Shown: positions 9,010 to 18,806 of the stretch, in pieces
Layout of the letters: every line of letters begins with the position of its first letter
Numbering within the stretch: position 1 is the first letter of the stretch
From: Streptomyces sp. NBC_00353
Lineage (GTDB): Bacteria > Actinomycetota > Actinomycetes > Streptomycetales > Streptomycetaceae
Length of the DNA stretch: 64,000 bases
Assembly: GCF_036108815.1 (NCBI RefSeq)
Contig: NZ_CP107985.1
Span: forward strand, 2,790,001 to 2,854,000
Direction: 5' to 3'
Program-made: the position numbers and the translations under genes
The notes under the pieces: generated by a model
The model's database searches: none
What the model was told of the DNA's origin: nothing
The model's input: the letters and a program-made list of their open reading frames with translations, nothing else

Positions 9010-9675
9010 TCACAGGCCGGTCGAGTCCCCGGGGGTAAGCCGCCCGTGGTCGGCACCGCCGAGGCTGCCGATCTGCCGGTCGTAGATCGGGCGGGCGAGA
9101 TCGGTGAGCAGCGCGTCGTGGATGTCGATCGCCCGGCGCGGTTTGACCTCGCGCACGTAGTCGATGACCTCGGAGATCTTGTTCCAGGGGGCCATCACCG
9201 GGAGCAGCAGCGTGTCGACGGGGTGGTCGGGGACGGTGAGCGCGTCCCCCGGGTGGAACACCGAACCGTCCACCAGGAAGCCGATGTTGGTGATCCGCGG
9301 GATGTCGGGGTGGATCACCGCGTGCAGTTCGCCGTGCACCTGTACGTCGAATCCCGCGGCGGTGAACGTGTCGCCGTGACCGACGGTGTGCACCCGGCCG
9401 GGGAAGGCCGCGGAGAGCTGTTCCGCGACGCTGCGCAGGGTCCAGATCTCCGCGGCCGGGTTGGCCTCCAGGCCGGCCCGCAGCCGGCCCTCGTCGAAGT
9501 GATCGGCGTGCTCGTGGGTCACGAGCATCGCGTCGGCGCCGAGTGCCGCGTCCTGCTCCGAGAAGCCGCCCGGGTCGATGACGAGCGTCCGCCCGTCCTT
9601 CTCCAGCCGGATGCAGGAGTGCGTCTTCTTGGTCAGGGTCAGGTGCACAGGATTCGCAGCGTTCATGGTGCTCAT
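9010..9675 (-). CDS. MBL-fold metallo-hydrolase
   Basis: A 221-residue metallo-beta-lactamase-fold protein. The metal-binding block THEHADHFD lies near residue 55, with later histidines in VIHPD, VFHPGDALTV and DIHDAL. It belongs to the UlaG-like subgroup, whose substrates are often unknown. Its ATG starts four bases past the PcaDC-like stop, with AGCAGG overlapping that stop, so it is probably translationally coupled to the upstream gene. Confidence 0.85.
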   Translation of the reverse strand: MSTMNAANPVHLTLTKKTHSCIRLEKDGRTLVIDPGGFSEQDAALGADAMLVTHEHADHFDEGRLRAGLEANPAAEIWTLRSVAEQLSAAFPGRVHTVGHGDTFTAAGFDVQVHGELHAVIHPDIPRITNIGFLVDGSVFHPGDALTVPDHPVDTLLLPVMAPWNKISEVIDYVREVKPRRAIDIHDALLTDLARPIYDRQIGSLGGADHGRLTPGDSTGL

Positions 9676-9679
9676 CCTG

Positions 9680-10957
9680 CTACGGCCGGGGCGTGGTTTC
9701 TTCCTGAATCACCGACTGGGCGATGGTGAAGGCGGCGCCCGCGGCCGGTATGCCGCAGTACACGGCGGTCTGCAGCAGCACTTCCTTGATCTCGGCGGGG
9801 GTCAGCCCGTTGCGCAGGGCGGCCCTGATATGCGCAGCGAGGCCCTCCAGGTGGCCGGAGGTGACCAGTGCGGTGAGCGTGACGCAGCTGCGGGTACGGC
9901 GGTCCAGGCCCTCCCGGGTCCAGGTCTCGCCCCAGGCGTAGCGCGTGACGAGCTCCTGGAACTCGCCGGTGAAGTCGTCGGACGCGGCCAGGACCCGGTC
10001 GACGTGGGCGTCGCCGAGCACTTCGCGGCGGACCTTCATCCCCGGGTCGTACGGGTCCGGGCGGCCGGAGTTCACGGTGTCGGGCGCGGCCGGGGCGGGG
10101 GCGATCTCCGCGATGGGCAGGACGGGGGCGGAGAGTGTGGGGCCGGTGCCGGGGACAGGGATGGCGGCGAGGGTGTCCTGCCAGCTGGTGGAGAAGTGGG
10201 TGAGGAGCAGGTCGGTGACGGCTCCGGGCTGCTCGACGGGGGCGAGGTGCGAGGCGCCGGGGACGAGGGCGAGCCGGGCGTCCGGAATGCCCGCCACCAG
10301 GGTGCGGGCCTCGGCCGGCCCGGTGACATGGTCCTCGGCGCCGACCAGGACGAGAGTCGGGACGCTGATGCGGCCGAGTTCGGGACGGATGTCGAAGGCG
10401 GCGAGAGCTTCACACGCCGCGATGTAGCAGCCGGGGTCGGTGGTGCGGACCATCTGGACGGCCCACTCGACGATGGCGGGCTGGGCGGCGGCGAAGCCGG
10501 GGGTGAACCACTGGTCCGGTGCGCTGCGGGCCATCGGCTCCAGGCCGTTGGTGCGGACGATCACGCCGCGCTGGCGGAACTCGTCCGCGCTGCCGAACCG
10601 GGGCGAGGCGGCGACCAGGGCCAGCGCGGCGACCCGGTGCGGGTGGCGCAGTGCGAGGTCGGCGCCGATCGCACCGCCGATGGAGCAGCCGGCGTACCCG
10701 AAGCGCTGGACGCCGAGGCTGTCGAGGGTGGCCAGCAGCCGGTCGGACAGTTCACCGACGGCGGTGGCGGGGTGGGCCGGGGCACCGCCGTGGCCGGGCA
10801 GGTCGAAGCGGAAGACCCGCCAGTGCTGGGTGAGCTCCGGTATCTGGCGGTCCCACATGTGCCATGTGGTACCCAGTGAGGGACCCAAGATCAGGACAGG
10901 AGCGTCTTCTGGCCCGTCAAAGCGGTATTGCAGGGTGTTCACTGGCGTTTCACTCAC
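9680..10957 (-). CDS. pcaL: Fused 3-oxoadipate enol-lactonase / 4-carboxymuconolactone decarboxylase
   Basis: The product is about 425 residues with two domains. Residues 1-255 are an alpha/beta hydrolase with nucleophile GCSIGG, the acid in GAEDHVTG and the base in GASHLAP, as in PcaD. Residues 295-425 form a carboxymuconolactone decarboxylase domain with TRSCVTLTAL, GLAAHIRAAL and VLLQTAVYCG, as in PcaC. The fusion is known as PcaL in actinobacteria and performs two consecutive steps of the protocatechuate branch of the 3-oxoadipate pathway. GTG 10957 has a better ribosome binding site than GTG 10981. No other pca gene is visible here. Confidence 0.85.
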   Translation of the reverse strand: MSETPVNTLQYRFDGPEDAPVLILGPSLGTTWHMWDRQIPELTQHWRVFRFDLPGHGGAPAHPATAVGELSDRLLATLDSLGVQRFGYAGCSIGGAIGADLALRHPHRVAALALVAASPRFGSADEFRQRGVIVRTNGLEPMARSAPDQWFTPGFAAAQPAIVEWAVQMVRTTDPGCYIAACEALAAFDIRPELGRISVPTLVLVGAEDHVTGPAEARTLVAGIPDARLALVPGASHLAPVEQPGAVTDLLLTHFSTSWQDTLAAIPVPGTGPTLSAPVLPIAEIAPAPAAPDTVNSGRPDPYDPGMKVRREVLGDAHVDRVLAASDDFTGEFQELVTRYAWGETWTREGLDRRTRSCVTLTALVTSGHLEGLAAHIRAALRNGLTPAEIKEVLLQTAVYCGIPAAGAAFTIAQSVIQEETTPRP

Positions 10958-11461
10958 CCGCCTGACCCTCTCATCTGTCACGAGATGTCACATCGCCGGG
11001 GTGGACCTGGCGGGCCTTGCCCCTCTCCGGCAGTGCCGGACCTGCCGACGAGAGCCCAGGTATACCTTCTCCGGCATGTACTCGTGGCCGTGTCGGCAGT
11101 GGGCCCTCCGGGCGCGTGCCTCCTTCAGTCGCTACGAGCAACGCTTTCCTCTTTGATCACGACCTCCAGGCGGTTCGGGCTGCAGCATCGAGTGTGGTGG
11201 CACGGACGAGGCTCGGCGTGACTCACCTGGAAACCTTCCGGAATCCTGCCCAACAGCTGCTTGAACACCACACGGTGAACGCTTGGTCGAAGGCTTGGCC
11301 GTAGCCGCATGCTCTCCGTTGCAACCATCGGTCTAAAACCAGGAAGCGGACTCCGAATCCACCTCGCCCCAATCCTGCTGGCCATACGGCTCGCAAGTCA
11401 GGGCGGTTGCAAGTTCCGGGGGCGTGTGGCTGGTCGGGTTGTGACCGGTTGGGGTACATAA
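10958..11461. other. Non-coding junction between core flank and island
   Basis: About 500 bases with no gene that I can support. Short open frames on both strands have no family character. The segment ends exactly at the ISAs1 element, and no sequence related to drmD or drmMI is visible here. It is therefore probably one side of a deletion or island boundary. Confidence 0.5.
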
Positions 11462-12775
11462 CAGGGCAGGCACGGGCTTCGTGATCATTGTGGTGTCTTA
11501 AGCCTGATGATCATGAGGTGGCCCGTGCCTGCTGCTGTATGTTCTCCCGTTCCCGCCGTGCTGGTGAAGCTGGGGCCGCTGGATGCCGGTCGGATCGCTG
11601 ACCTGCGCCTCTACTTCGACTCGGTGCCCGATCCGCGCTCGCGGCGGGGCCGGTGGTACTCGCTGACGTCGGTCCTGCTGGTGTGTGCCTGCGCGGTCGT
11701 CTCGGGAGCGAGGAGCATCGATGAACTCGCCGAGTGGGGCCAGCGTGCCTCTCACGCACTCCTGACAGTCATCGGGATCCGGCGCCACGTGCTCGGATGG
11801 CGGCGCACTCCGTCTCCGGCCACGATCGGCCGTGTGCTGGGGGCTGTTGACGGTGACGCCCTGGACCGGGCGGTGGGCGCCTACCTGGCCGACCGGCATC
11901 GCGCTGCCACCGAGCTCGCCCAGGCGCCGTCGCCCTCCGCGTCCGGGCGGCCGCGCGTGATCGCTGTCGACGGCAAAGCACTCAGGGGATCAGCCCGTCT
12001 CACCGCGACGCGCCGGCATCTGCTCTCCGCGGTCACTCACGGCACCGTCGTGACCCTCGCCCAGGTGGAGGTCGGCGCGAAGACGAACGAAACCACACAC
12101 TTCCAACCGCTCCTGGCACCGCTGGACCTGGCCGGCACCGTCGTCACCTTCGACGCCCTGCACTCGGTCAAGGCGAACATCTCCTGGCTGGTCGAGACCA
12201 AGAATGCCCACTACATCACCGTGATCAAGACCAACCAGCCGACCACCCACCACCAGCTCGCGACCCTGCCGTGGCGGGACATTCCCGTCCAGCACACCGC
12301 CTCCGCCTCCGGGCACGGACGCCGCGAGTCCCGCTCGATCAAGACCTGCGGGATCGCGGACCAACTCGGCGGGATCGCCTTTCCCCACGCCCGCCTGGCC
12401 ATCCGCGTCCACCGCCGCCGCAAGCAGACCGGCAAGCGCGAGACCCGTGAGAGTGTCTACGCGGTCACCAGCCTCGACGCCCACCAGGCCGGCCCGGCCG
12501 ACCTGGCCACCGCGATCCGCGGACACTGGGGAGTGGAGAACTCCTCGCACCACATCAGGGATGTCACCTTCGCCGAGGACGCCTCCACCGTCCACGCCGG
12601 AACCACACCACGGGCCATGGCAACCCTCCGCAACCTCGCCATCGGCGTGCTGAAAACCCTCGGAGCCGACAACATCGCCAAAACCACCCGGCGATCCGCG
12701 ACGAACCCCAACGAGCACTCCCCATCCTGGGCATCACCAACGATCCGGACACCTACGGAACTTGATCAAGCCCTG
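11462..12775 (+). mobile_element. ISAs1-family insertion sequence (degraded)
   Basis: The element is delimited by CAGGGC at 11462 and its complement GCCCTG ending at 12775, with the transposase between. Only the outermost six bases are clearly inverted; the inner part of the ends matches poorly. The 10 bases outside each end do not repeat one another, so no target duplication is visible. Together with the loss of the 5' part of drmMI, this suggests a deletion next to the element after insertion. Confidence 0.7.
11507..12765 (+). pseudogene. ISAs1-family transposase, frameshifted near its C-terminus
   Basis: The protein has the family's DDE residues in IAVDGKALRGS, VVTFDALHS and HWGVENSSHH. 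It runs normally to NIAKTTR. One G appears to be missing near 12690-12691: if restored, the frame continues AIRDEPQRALPILGI and stops at 12763-12765, which is the expected family ending. As it stands, the reading frame misses that stop. It continues out of the element into the drmMI tail, giving a 507-codon hybrid that ends at 13030. The C-terminal defect is small, so activity cannot be ruled out from sequence. Confidence 0.8.
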
Positions 12776-13030
12776 GACGTAACACGCCTCCGCGAGATCC
12801 ACGTTGATCTCGACCACGCCGTCATGGCCGCCTACGGCTGGGACGACGTCCGGCTGGACCACGGCTTCCACACCTACCGCCAGATGCAACGCTGGACAGT
12901 GAGTCCCGCCGCCCGGGTGGAGATCCTCGACCGCCTCCTCGAAGAGAACCACCGCCGCGCCGCCTCGCAGGGCGTTGTCAGTCCCGCTGGCAACAATGGG
13001 GGCACCGAGGACGAGGAGGACGACGAGTGA
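12776..13030 (+). pseudogene. drmMI: drmMI adenine methyltransferase, C-terminal remnant (DISARM)
   Basis: Just outside the insertion sequence, 84 codons remain of a large gene. The text LDHAVMAAYGWDDVRLDHGF and VSPAARVEILDRLLEENH is the usual C-terminal end of the large N6-adenine DNA methyltransferases of DISARM class 1 and related systems. The catalytic and SAM-binding parts are gone. Its TGA overlaps the GTG start of drmA, as expected for the original operon. It is translated here only if the transposase frame reads through. Confidence 0.75.
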
Positions 13031-16000
13031 CCACCCCGCAGCGCAACGGCGCCCAGCCCGCAGCCGGCGCTCCTCAGGCCCACGCTTACCGTCTCGCCCT
13101 CGAACCCGACGACCGTTCCTGGACCGCCCGCGAGAACCTGGTCGACATCCTGGAGCGTGAGCTCCTCGGTCCGGCGAAGGGCCCGGACGAGATCCTGGAC
13201 GGTGTCCCCGACTCGGCGTACTTGATCGGGCGGATAGCGCCCATACGGCTCACCGCCGGCTCGGACGACCCTGGCGAGACCGGTTCGGACGACGCCGCGA
13301 CCGATGTGGGCGACGCTGTGGACGCCGCCGAGAGCCGGGGCGTGCCGCTCACCGCCGTCGACGACAGCAGCGCGAGCTCGGACGAGGACGAGGTCGAGGA
13401 CCAGCCGCAGAAGCGTGGGCTGATGATCCCGGCGTCGATGGGGCTGCGCTTCCAGATCCCTGACGATCTCGACGAGTTCACGGTGACCGCCTCGTGGGGC
13501 ACGTACGAACCGGTGAAGGAGAAGCGTGGTGAGGGCACCGAAGACCGCGGGGGCGAGGGTGCGGCCCCCGCTCCAGCTCTCCGTCGTTTCCAGCGCACGC
13601 CGCACGCTATCGCGAAGACAATCAAGGTTGCCGACCTGAAGCCGTCTCGTACGAACGAGTTTGTGCTCAAGGACAAGATCCTGCTCCGGGTCGATAGTTA
13701 CGACGATGCCGAGGGTGGCTGCCGGCTGATCGAGGTGGCGCTGTGCAACGACCGGGAGACACCTCGCAAGATCCCGGTGGAGGCATGGCTGTACCAGACC
13801 AAGCTGTCGGTGTCGGCCGGTGGCGCTGAGGTATTCCTGCCGGTCAATGACGTACTCCTCGACACACGCGAGGAGCCGGACGACGAGCTGCGGCGACTGC
13901 GGCTTCAGTACCGCAACCGTCTGGAGTTCGCCCATGGTCGGACCTGCTCGGTGGACTGGAAGGTAGCCGAGGGAGCACGTAGGGCCAGCGAGGTCTGGAC
14001 GACGTGGCTGCCAGTGAGCGAGACGCCGCAGACGGCCGCCGAGGAGATCGGCGCGGCCCTGCTGGACATGCGCAAGCTGCAGGAGGCGTCGACCGACGAG
14101 CTGCGTACGGGCCTTGAGCCAATCGTCGCGGGCTATACGGCCTGGCTGGACGGCGAGGAGCAGAGAGCCATGGCTCTTCCGGAGCATCTGCGGTCCGAGG
14201 GCTTGGACGCGGTCACCGAGGCGCGCAGAGTGCAACGCCAGCTTGAAGAGGGGCTGAAGCATCTCCTGGGGGACGAAGAGGCGTTGCGCTGCTTCCGGTT
14301 CATGAACCGGGTGATGGCTGATCAGCGTGTGCAGTCGCAGGTCGCGGAGCGGCGGGCGAGTCGGCCGGAGGAGAGCATCGACGAGGCTCGCGAGGCGATC
14401 CTCGCGGAGAAGGGGGCACTGGCGCATTCGTGGCGTACCTTCCAGCTCGCCTTCGTGCTCATGCAGTTGCCGTTGCTGTCCGACCCGGCGGCCGAGAAGC
14501 GGTCGGGGGATCTGGCCAAGGCGCAGCTGCTGTTCTTCCCGACCGGTGGTGGCAAGACGGAGGCATATCTGGGTCTGTCCGCGTACACGTTCGCGATCCG
14601 TCGCCGCCAGGGCGTCGTGGATGCCTTCGACGGTCCGCTGGACGGGCGGTCCGGAGTCGCCGTCCTCATGCGGTACACGCTGCGCCTGCTCACCGCCCAG
14701 CAGTTCCAGCGTGCCACGGCCCTGGTGTGCGCGGCGGAGATGGCGCGGCGCGATGATGTGGCGACCTGGGGAGACGAGCCGTTCCGGATCGGGCTGTGGG
14801 TCGGTACCGATGTGAGCCCGAAGCGGTATGACGAGGCTGCCGAGCAGTTGCAGAAGGCCCACGGGGGCCGCGGGTATCGGCTAACGGTGTTGCAGATCCA
14901 GCGCTGCCCGTGGTGCGGGACGCGGGTCGAGGCGCGGGATGTGCGCACGGAGCCCGCGCTGCGTCGGGTGTACGTGTACTGCGGTGACGAGCTGGCCGAG
15001 TGCCCGTTCTCTGACGGCGGTGAGGTCCCCGACGGGCTGCCGGTCCTCACGGTCGACGAGGAGATCTACCGGCTCGCGCCGGCGTTCGTCATCGCCACAG
15101 TGGACAAGTTCGCCCGTCTGGCGCGGGAGGGCGAGGCGGCCTCGCTCTTCGGGCATGTCTCGCGACGTTGCGAGCGGCACGGCTTCGTGCACCCCGACTA
15201 TCAGCAGTGCGATATCAAGGACGGCAGCAAGCACCCCAAGAAGGACGGCCATCCGGCCGCTCTCGTGTACCCGGCCACCCGGCTCCGGCCCCCGGATCTG
15301 GTCATCCAGGACGAGCTTCACCTGATCACGGGAGCCCTTGGCACCACGGTGGGCCTGTTTGAGGTGGCCATCGACGTGATGACCGACTGGCGTACGAAGG
15401 ACGGGCGCCCGGTTCGTCCGCTCCTTGTCGCCTCCACCGCCACCGCACGCAACGCGTCCGACCAGGTACGTGCGTTGTACGGGCGGGACGTCACTATCTT
15501 CCCGCCGCAGGTCCTGGATGCCGGGAACACCTTCTTTTCCAAGGAGATCCCGGTCTCCGAGGACAAGCCGGGTCGCCGGTACGTCGGGATCAGTACGACC
15601 GGGGTGCGCTTGACCACGGCGGAGATCCGGGTTGCCGAGGTTCTCATGGCCGGCGGGCAACTGCTTCTTGACCGCTCCGGCAGCGTGGCCGATCCGTACA
15701 TGAGCCTGGTCGGCTACTTCAGCGCTACCCGTGAATTGGCCGGCATGGCACGGTATATGAGCGACGACATCCAGACCGCGCTCGCCAAGGGCCGCCCCTG
15801 GTCGAAGCTTCCCCGCCGCACGGGTACCAACTACGGGTCGCTGCACGTCGCCGAGCTGACGTCACGTGTGGCCAGCGCCGACATCACCGCGACCCTCGAC
15901 CAGATGGCGGTGTCATTCGATCCAGGTTTCGACTCCACCGCGGGCAAGCGGAACCGGCGCGCATTGCGGGAGGCGAAGAAGCCTGAGCCCACGCGCGAGG

Positions 16001-16785
16001 TGAACCCGTACGACGTGGTACTGGCCACCTCCATGCTGCAGGTGGGGGTCGACGTGACCCGGCTGGGTCTGATGCTCGTAGTCGGCCAGCCGAAAAACAC
16101 CGCCGAGTACATCCAGGCGTCTTCCCGCGTCGGCCGGGCAGCAGACAGGCCGGGCCTGGTCCTCGCGCTGGGGAACTGGGCGCGCCCCAGGGACCTCGCC
16201 CACTTCGAGCAGTTCCGCCACTACCACGAGACGTTCTACGCGCAGGTCGAGGCACTGTCCGTGACTCCCTTCTCGGTGACCTCGCTGGAACGCGGCCTGG
16301 ACGGTGTGCTGGTCAGCGCGGCCAGGGTTTTGCAGGCCGCAAAGGCCGGCCCCGGCCAAGGGCTGTCCCCGGAAGACGGCGCGGCCCGGATCGAGGCCGA
16401 GCAGCACTTCGCCGGTGAGCTCATCGACGCCCTAGTACGCCGGATTGCGCGGGCCGGCGACGAGGACGCGTCCAACCGCGCCCGCCTGCGCTTGGAAAAC
16501 CGCCTTGATCAGTGGGGCAAGCGTCGCAAGCACCTCGTAGAGCTGCGTAAGTCACTGGTGTACGAGAGGGTTCTGGACGACAGTCGGCACGATGCCCTGA
16601 TGATGAGCGCGGAGAACGCGAAGGCGGGCCTTGACACACGGGACGCGCCGCCGTTCATCGTGGCGAACTCGATGCGTGAGGTTCAGCCGGAGATCAACTT
16701 GCTGGTGAGCCCCATCAAGGAACGACTGGTGTACCGAGCACCTGACTATGCCCCGAAGTGGCAGATGCCGGAGGAGAGTTCATGA
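13027..16785 (+). CDS. drmA: DISARM helicase DrmA
   Basis: A GTG start with GAGGAGG seven bases upstream opens a 1252-residue protein. A superfamily 2 helicase core is clear: Walker A PTGGGKTEAY near residue 505, the DEAH-type box QDELH near 761, and motif VI SSRVGRA near 1031 within a C-terminal helicase domain (LATSMLQVGVDV). A cysteine pair region CPWCGTR...CGDELAEC near residues 625-660 may bind zinc. DrmA works with DrmB to recognise and restrict incoming phage DNA. Length and motifs look intact. It overlaps the drmMI remnant by GTGA and drmB by ATGA. Confidence 0.9.
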   Translation: MTTPQRNGAQPAAGAPQAHAYRLALEPDDRSWTARENLVDILERELLGPAKGPDEILDGVPDSAYLIGRIAPIRLTAGSDDPGETGSDDAATDVGDAVDAAESRGVPLTAVDDSSASSDEDEVEDQPQKRGLMIPASMGLRFQIPDDLDEFTVTASWGTYEPVKEKRGEGTEDRGGEGAAPAPALRRFQRTPHAIAKTIKVADLKPSRTNEFVLKDKILLRVDSYDDAEGGCRLIEVALCNDRETPRKIPVEAWLYQTKLSVSAGGAEVFLPVNDVLLDTREEPDDELRRLRLQYRNRLEFAHGRTCSVDWKVAEGARRASEVWTTWLPVSETPQTAAEEIGAALLDMRKLQEASTDELRTGLEPIVAGYTAWLDGEEQRAMALPEHLRSEGLDAVTEARRVQRQLEEGLKHLLGDEEALRCFRFMNRVMADQRVQSQVAERRASRPEESIDEAREAILAEKGALAHSWRTFQLAFVLMQLPLLSDPAAEKRSGDLAKAQLLFFPTGGGKTEAYLGLSAYTFAIRRRQGVVDAFDGPLDGRSGVAVLMRYTLRLLTAQQFQRATALVCAAEMARRDDVATWGDEPFRIGLWVGTDVSPKRYDEAAEQLQKAHGGRGYRLTVLQIQRCPWCGTRVEARDVRTEPALRRVYVYCGDELAECPFSDGGEVPDGLPVLTVDEEIYRLAPAFVIATVDKFARLAREGEAASLFGHVSRRCERHGFVHPDYQQCDIKDGSKHPKKDGHPAALVYPATRLRPPDLVIQDELHLITGALGTTVGLFEVAIDVMTDWRTKDGRPVRPLLVASTATARNASDQVRALYGRDVTIFPPQVLDAGNTFFSKEIPVSEDKPGRRYVGISTTGVRLTTAEIRVAEVLMAGGQLLLDRSGSVADPYMSLVGYFSATRELAGMARYMSDDIQTALAKGRPWSKLPRRTGTNYGSLHVAELTSRVASADITATLDQMAVSFDPGFDSTAGKRNRRALREAKKPEPTREVNPYDVVLATSMLQVGVDVTRLGLMLVVGQPKNTAEYIQASSRVGRAADRPGLVLALGNWARPRDLAHFEQFRHYHETFYAQVEALSVTPFSVTSLERGLDGVLVSAARVLQAAKAGPGQGLSPEDGAARIEAEQHFAGELIDALVRRIARAGDEDASNRARLRLENRLDQWGKRRKHLVELRKSLVYERVLDDSRHDALMMSAENAKAGLDTRDAPPFIVANSMREVQPEINLLVSPIKERLVYRAPDYAPKWQMPEESS

Positions 16786-18806
16786 GTGACGAGACGCGGT
16801 TCGTCTACGACGTCGCTCACGCCGTCGACCCACTGGGCGATCTGGAGCAGGAGGCGGAGAAGGCCACCAAGCACAACCGCGCCAAGGTCGGCTCAGCCCG
16901 CCCCTCCTCCCTGCTATACACCTACGGTCCCGGCGCGATCATGGACTTGCCACAGTTCACGATCATGCCCACTGGCTTGGACGAGTGGGACCGCATCTGG
17001 CAGCGGCGTGACTCCGCGCCTCCCCAGATCCACGCTCCACGGCTGCGTGACGTGGTCCGGATGATGCTGCGCTCCCCCGACGTGCAGCTGCGGCCGTATC
17101 CCTGGCAGCCGAAGAAGCACAGCCGGTCCGCCGAGGGCAACGACCTCGGCGTCCCGTCACGGGTCTTCCCACAGTGGCTACGGTGCACTGGCTGCGACAT
17201 GCTCGGGTTGCTCGCCCAGTTCGACTACCGCAATACGCATCCCTTCCGCACCGACCTGGCCGTCTTCGAACATGCCAAGTGCACGGGGCGCGCGGGTGGC
17301 CGCACCCGCAAGCCGATGCGGCGCACCGCCATCCCGGCCCGTTATCTGCTGGCCTGCGTCGACGGGCACCTGGACGAGTTCCCGTACGACCTGTGGGTGC
17401 ACCGCGGGCAGCCATGCAGCAAGGCAGAACTGCCCGCCCTGAAGATGGTCGACCGGACGGCCGGGAAGGGTGCCTCGGCCGTCATCCAGTGCGCATCCTG
17501 CGACTTGCGGCGCCCGATGAACGAGGCCCAGGGCGAGGCCGGCAAGGCGAAACTGCCGAAGTGTCGCGGACGTCACCCGCACCTGGACGCCTTCGAGCCC
17601 AGGGGGTGTGGCAACGACACCCGGCTGATGCTCGTCGGGGCCTCCAACCTGTGGTTCCCGGCCACCCAGTCGATCATCGTCATGCCGGAGTCCCAGGAGG
17701 AAAAGGCCAGTGACCTGGCCGACCGGGTCCGCACCGCGCTCGGCGACAAGCTCGCCAAGTACCGCGCCGACCTCGACCTGATCAGGGACCTGCTCGGGAT
17801 GGACGGCGGCGTAGACGTAACCGGCCTGTCTGACCCCGACCTGGAACGAATCCTTCAGGCCGCCTCCGCACCCACCGACACTCCGGAGGAGCAGGAAGAG
17901 AAGCTCCGCGACTGGGATCCGGTCGACCTTCTCGTCCCTGAATGACGTTACTTGCTGCGCGACATCGTCGGCACCCGCGTCGAGGACCCCAAGAGCGGCC
18001 TCACCCTCGCCACCCGCGAGCGAGGCGACACCCTGCAGCCGGAGATCACCCGCGTCCTCGCGGTCGAACGTCTCCGCAAGGTGAATGCCCTGGTCGGCTT
18101 CACGCGCATTGATGACATGGACCGCGTCGGCGACCTCCCGCGCCGCCTGGCCCCACTGACCCGTACACCACGACCGGCCTGGACCGTAGCAACCGAGGAT
18201 CGGGGCGAAGGCATCTTCCTCCAGCTCGACGAGAACGCAGTCGCCGCATGGGAAAAACGCGTCCTCGACACCGACATGTGGAAGTTCCACCGCGAGGCAC
18301 ACGTCAGAAACTTCAGACGCCGCTTCTCCGACACCGCCGACCCCGACACCCGCCTGAAGCCCCCGCGCTACTGGCTCGTCCACACATTCGCCCACATCCT
18401 GATCCGCGAACTCGCCCTCACCTGCGGCTACTCGGCGGCAAGTCTCAGCGAACGCCTCTACGCCTGGCCCGCCGCGGAGGGCCGAGACCCGTCGGCCGGG
18501 CTTCTGATCTGCACAACCGCCTCCGACAGCGACGGCACCCTCGGCGGCCTCGTCCAACTCAGCGAGCCTTCCCGCCTCCAAAGGGTCGTCGGCAGCGCGC
18601 TACGCAAGGCCGCCCGATGCTCCTCCGACCCCATCTGCTCGAAGCGCACCCCACAGGACCCCGAGGACTTCCTCCACGGTGCCGCCTGCCACTGCTGTGT
18701 CATGGCCTCGGAGACCTCCTGCGAACGCGCCAACCGTTTCCTCGACCGCCGCTTCCTCCTCGACCTGCCCGGCAGCAACCTCGGGTTCTTCCAGGTCCAT
18801 GAGTGA
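16782..18806 (+). pseudogene. drmB: DISARM DrmB (DUF1998), interrupted by an in-frame TGA
   Basis: ATG 16782 overlaps the drmA stop. The first 387 codons give the N-terminal half with cysteine pairs in RCTGCDM and QCASCDLR. A TGA at 17943-17945 then stops translation. The same frame continues without a shift to 18806 and encodes the typical DUF1998 end: WLVHTFAHILIREL, LLICTTASDSDGTLGG, CSSDPIC and CHCCVMASETSCE. Joined, the two halves give about 674 codons, a normal DrmB length. The simplest reading is TGG to TGA in a PEWRYLL context. The downstream half has a TTG at 17952 but no good ribosome binding site. Confidence 0.85.

Noticed and set aside
9578..10879. Plus-strand open frame opposite pcaL
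   Set aside because: Gly/Asp-rich shadow of the fused enzyme gene.
11340..11400. Possible tRNA remnant (GACTCCGAATCCACC) at the island edge
   Set aside because: No cloverleaf or T-arm GTTCGAATCC could be built.
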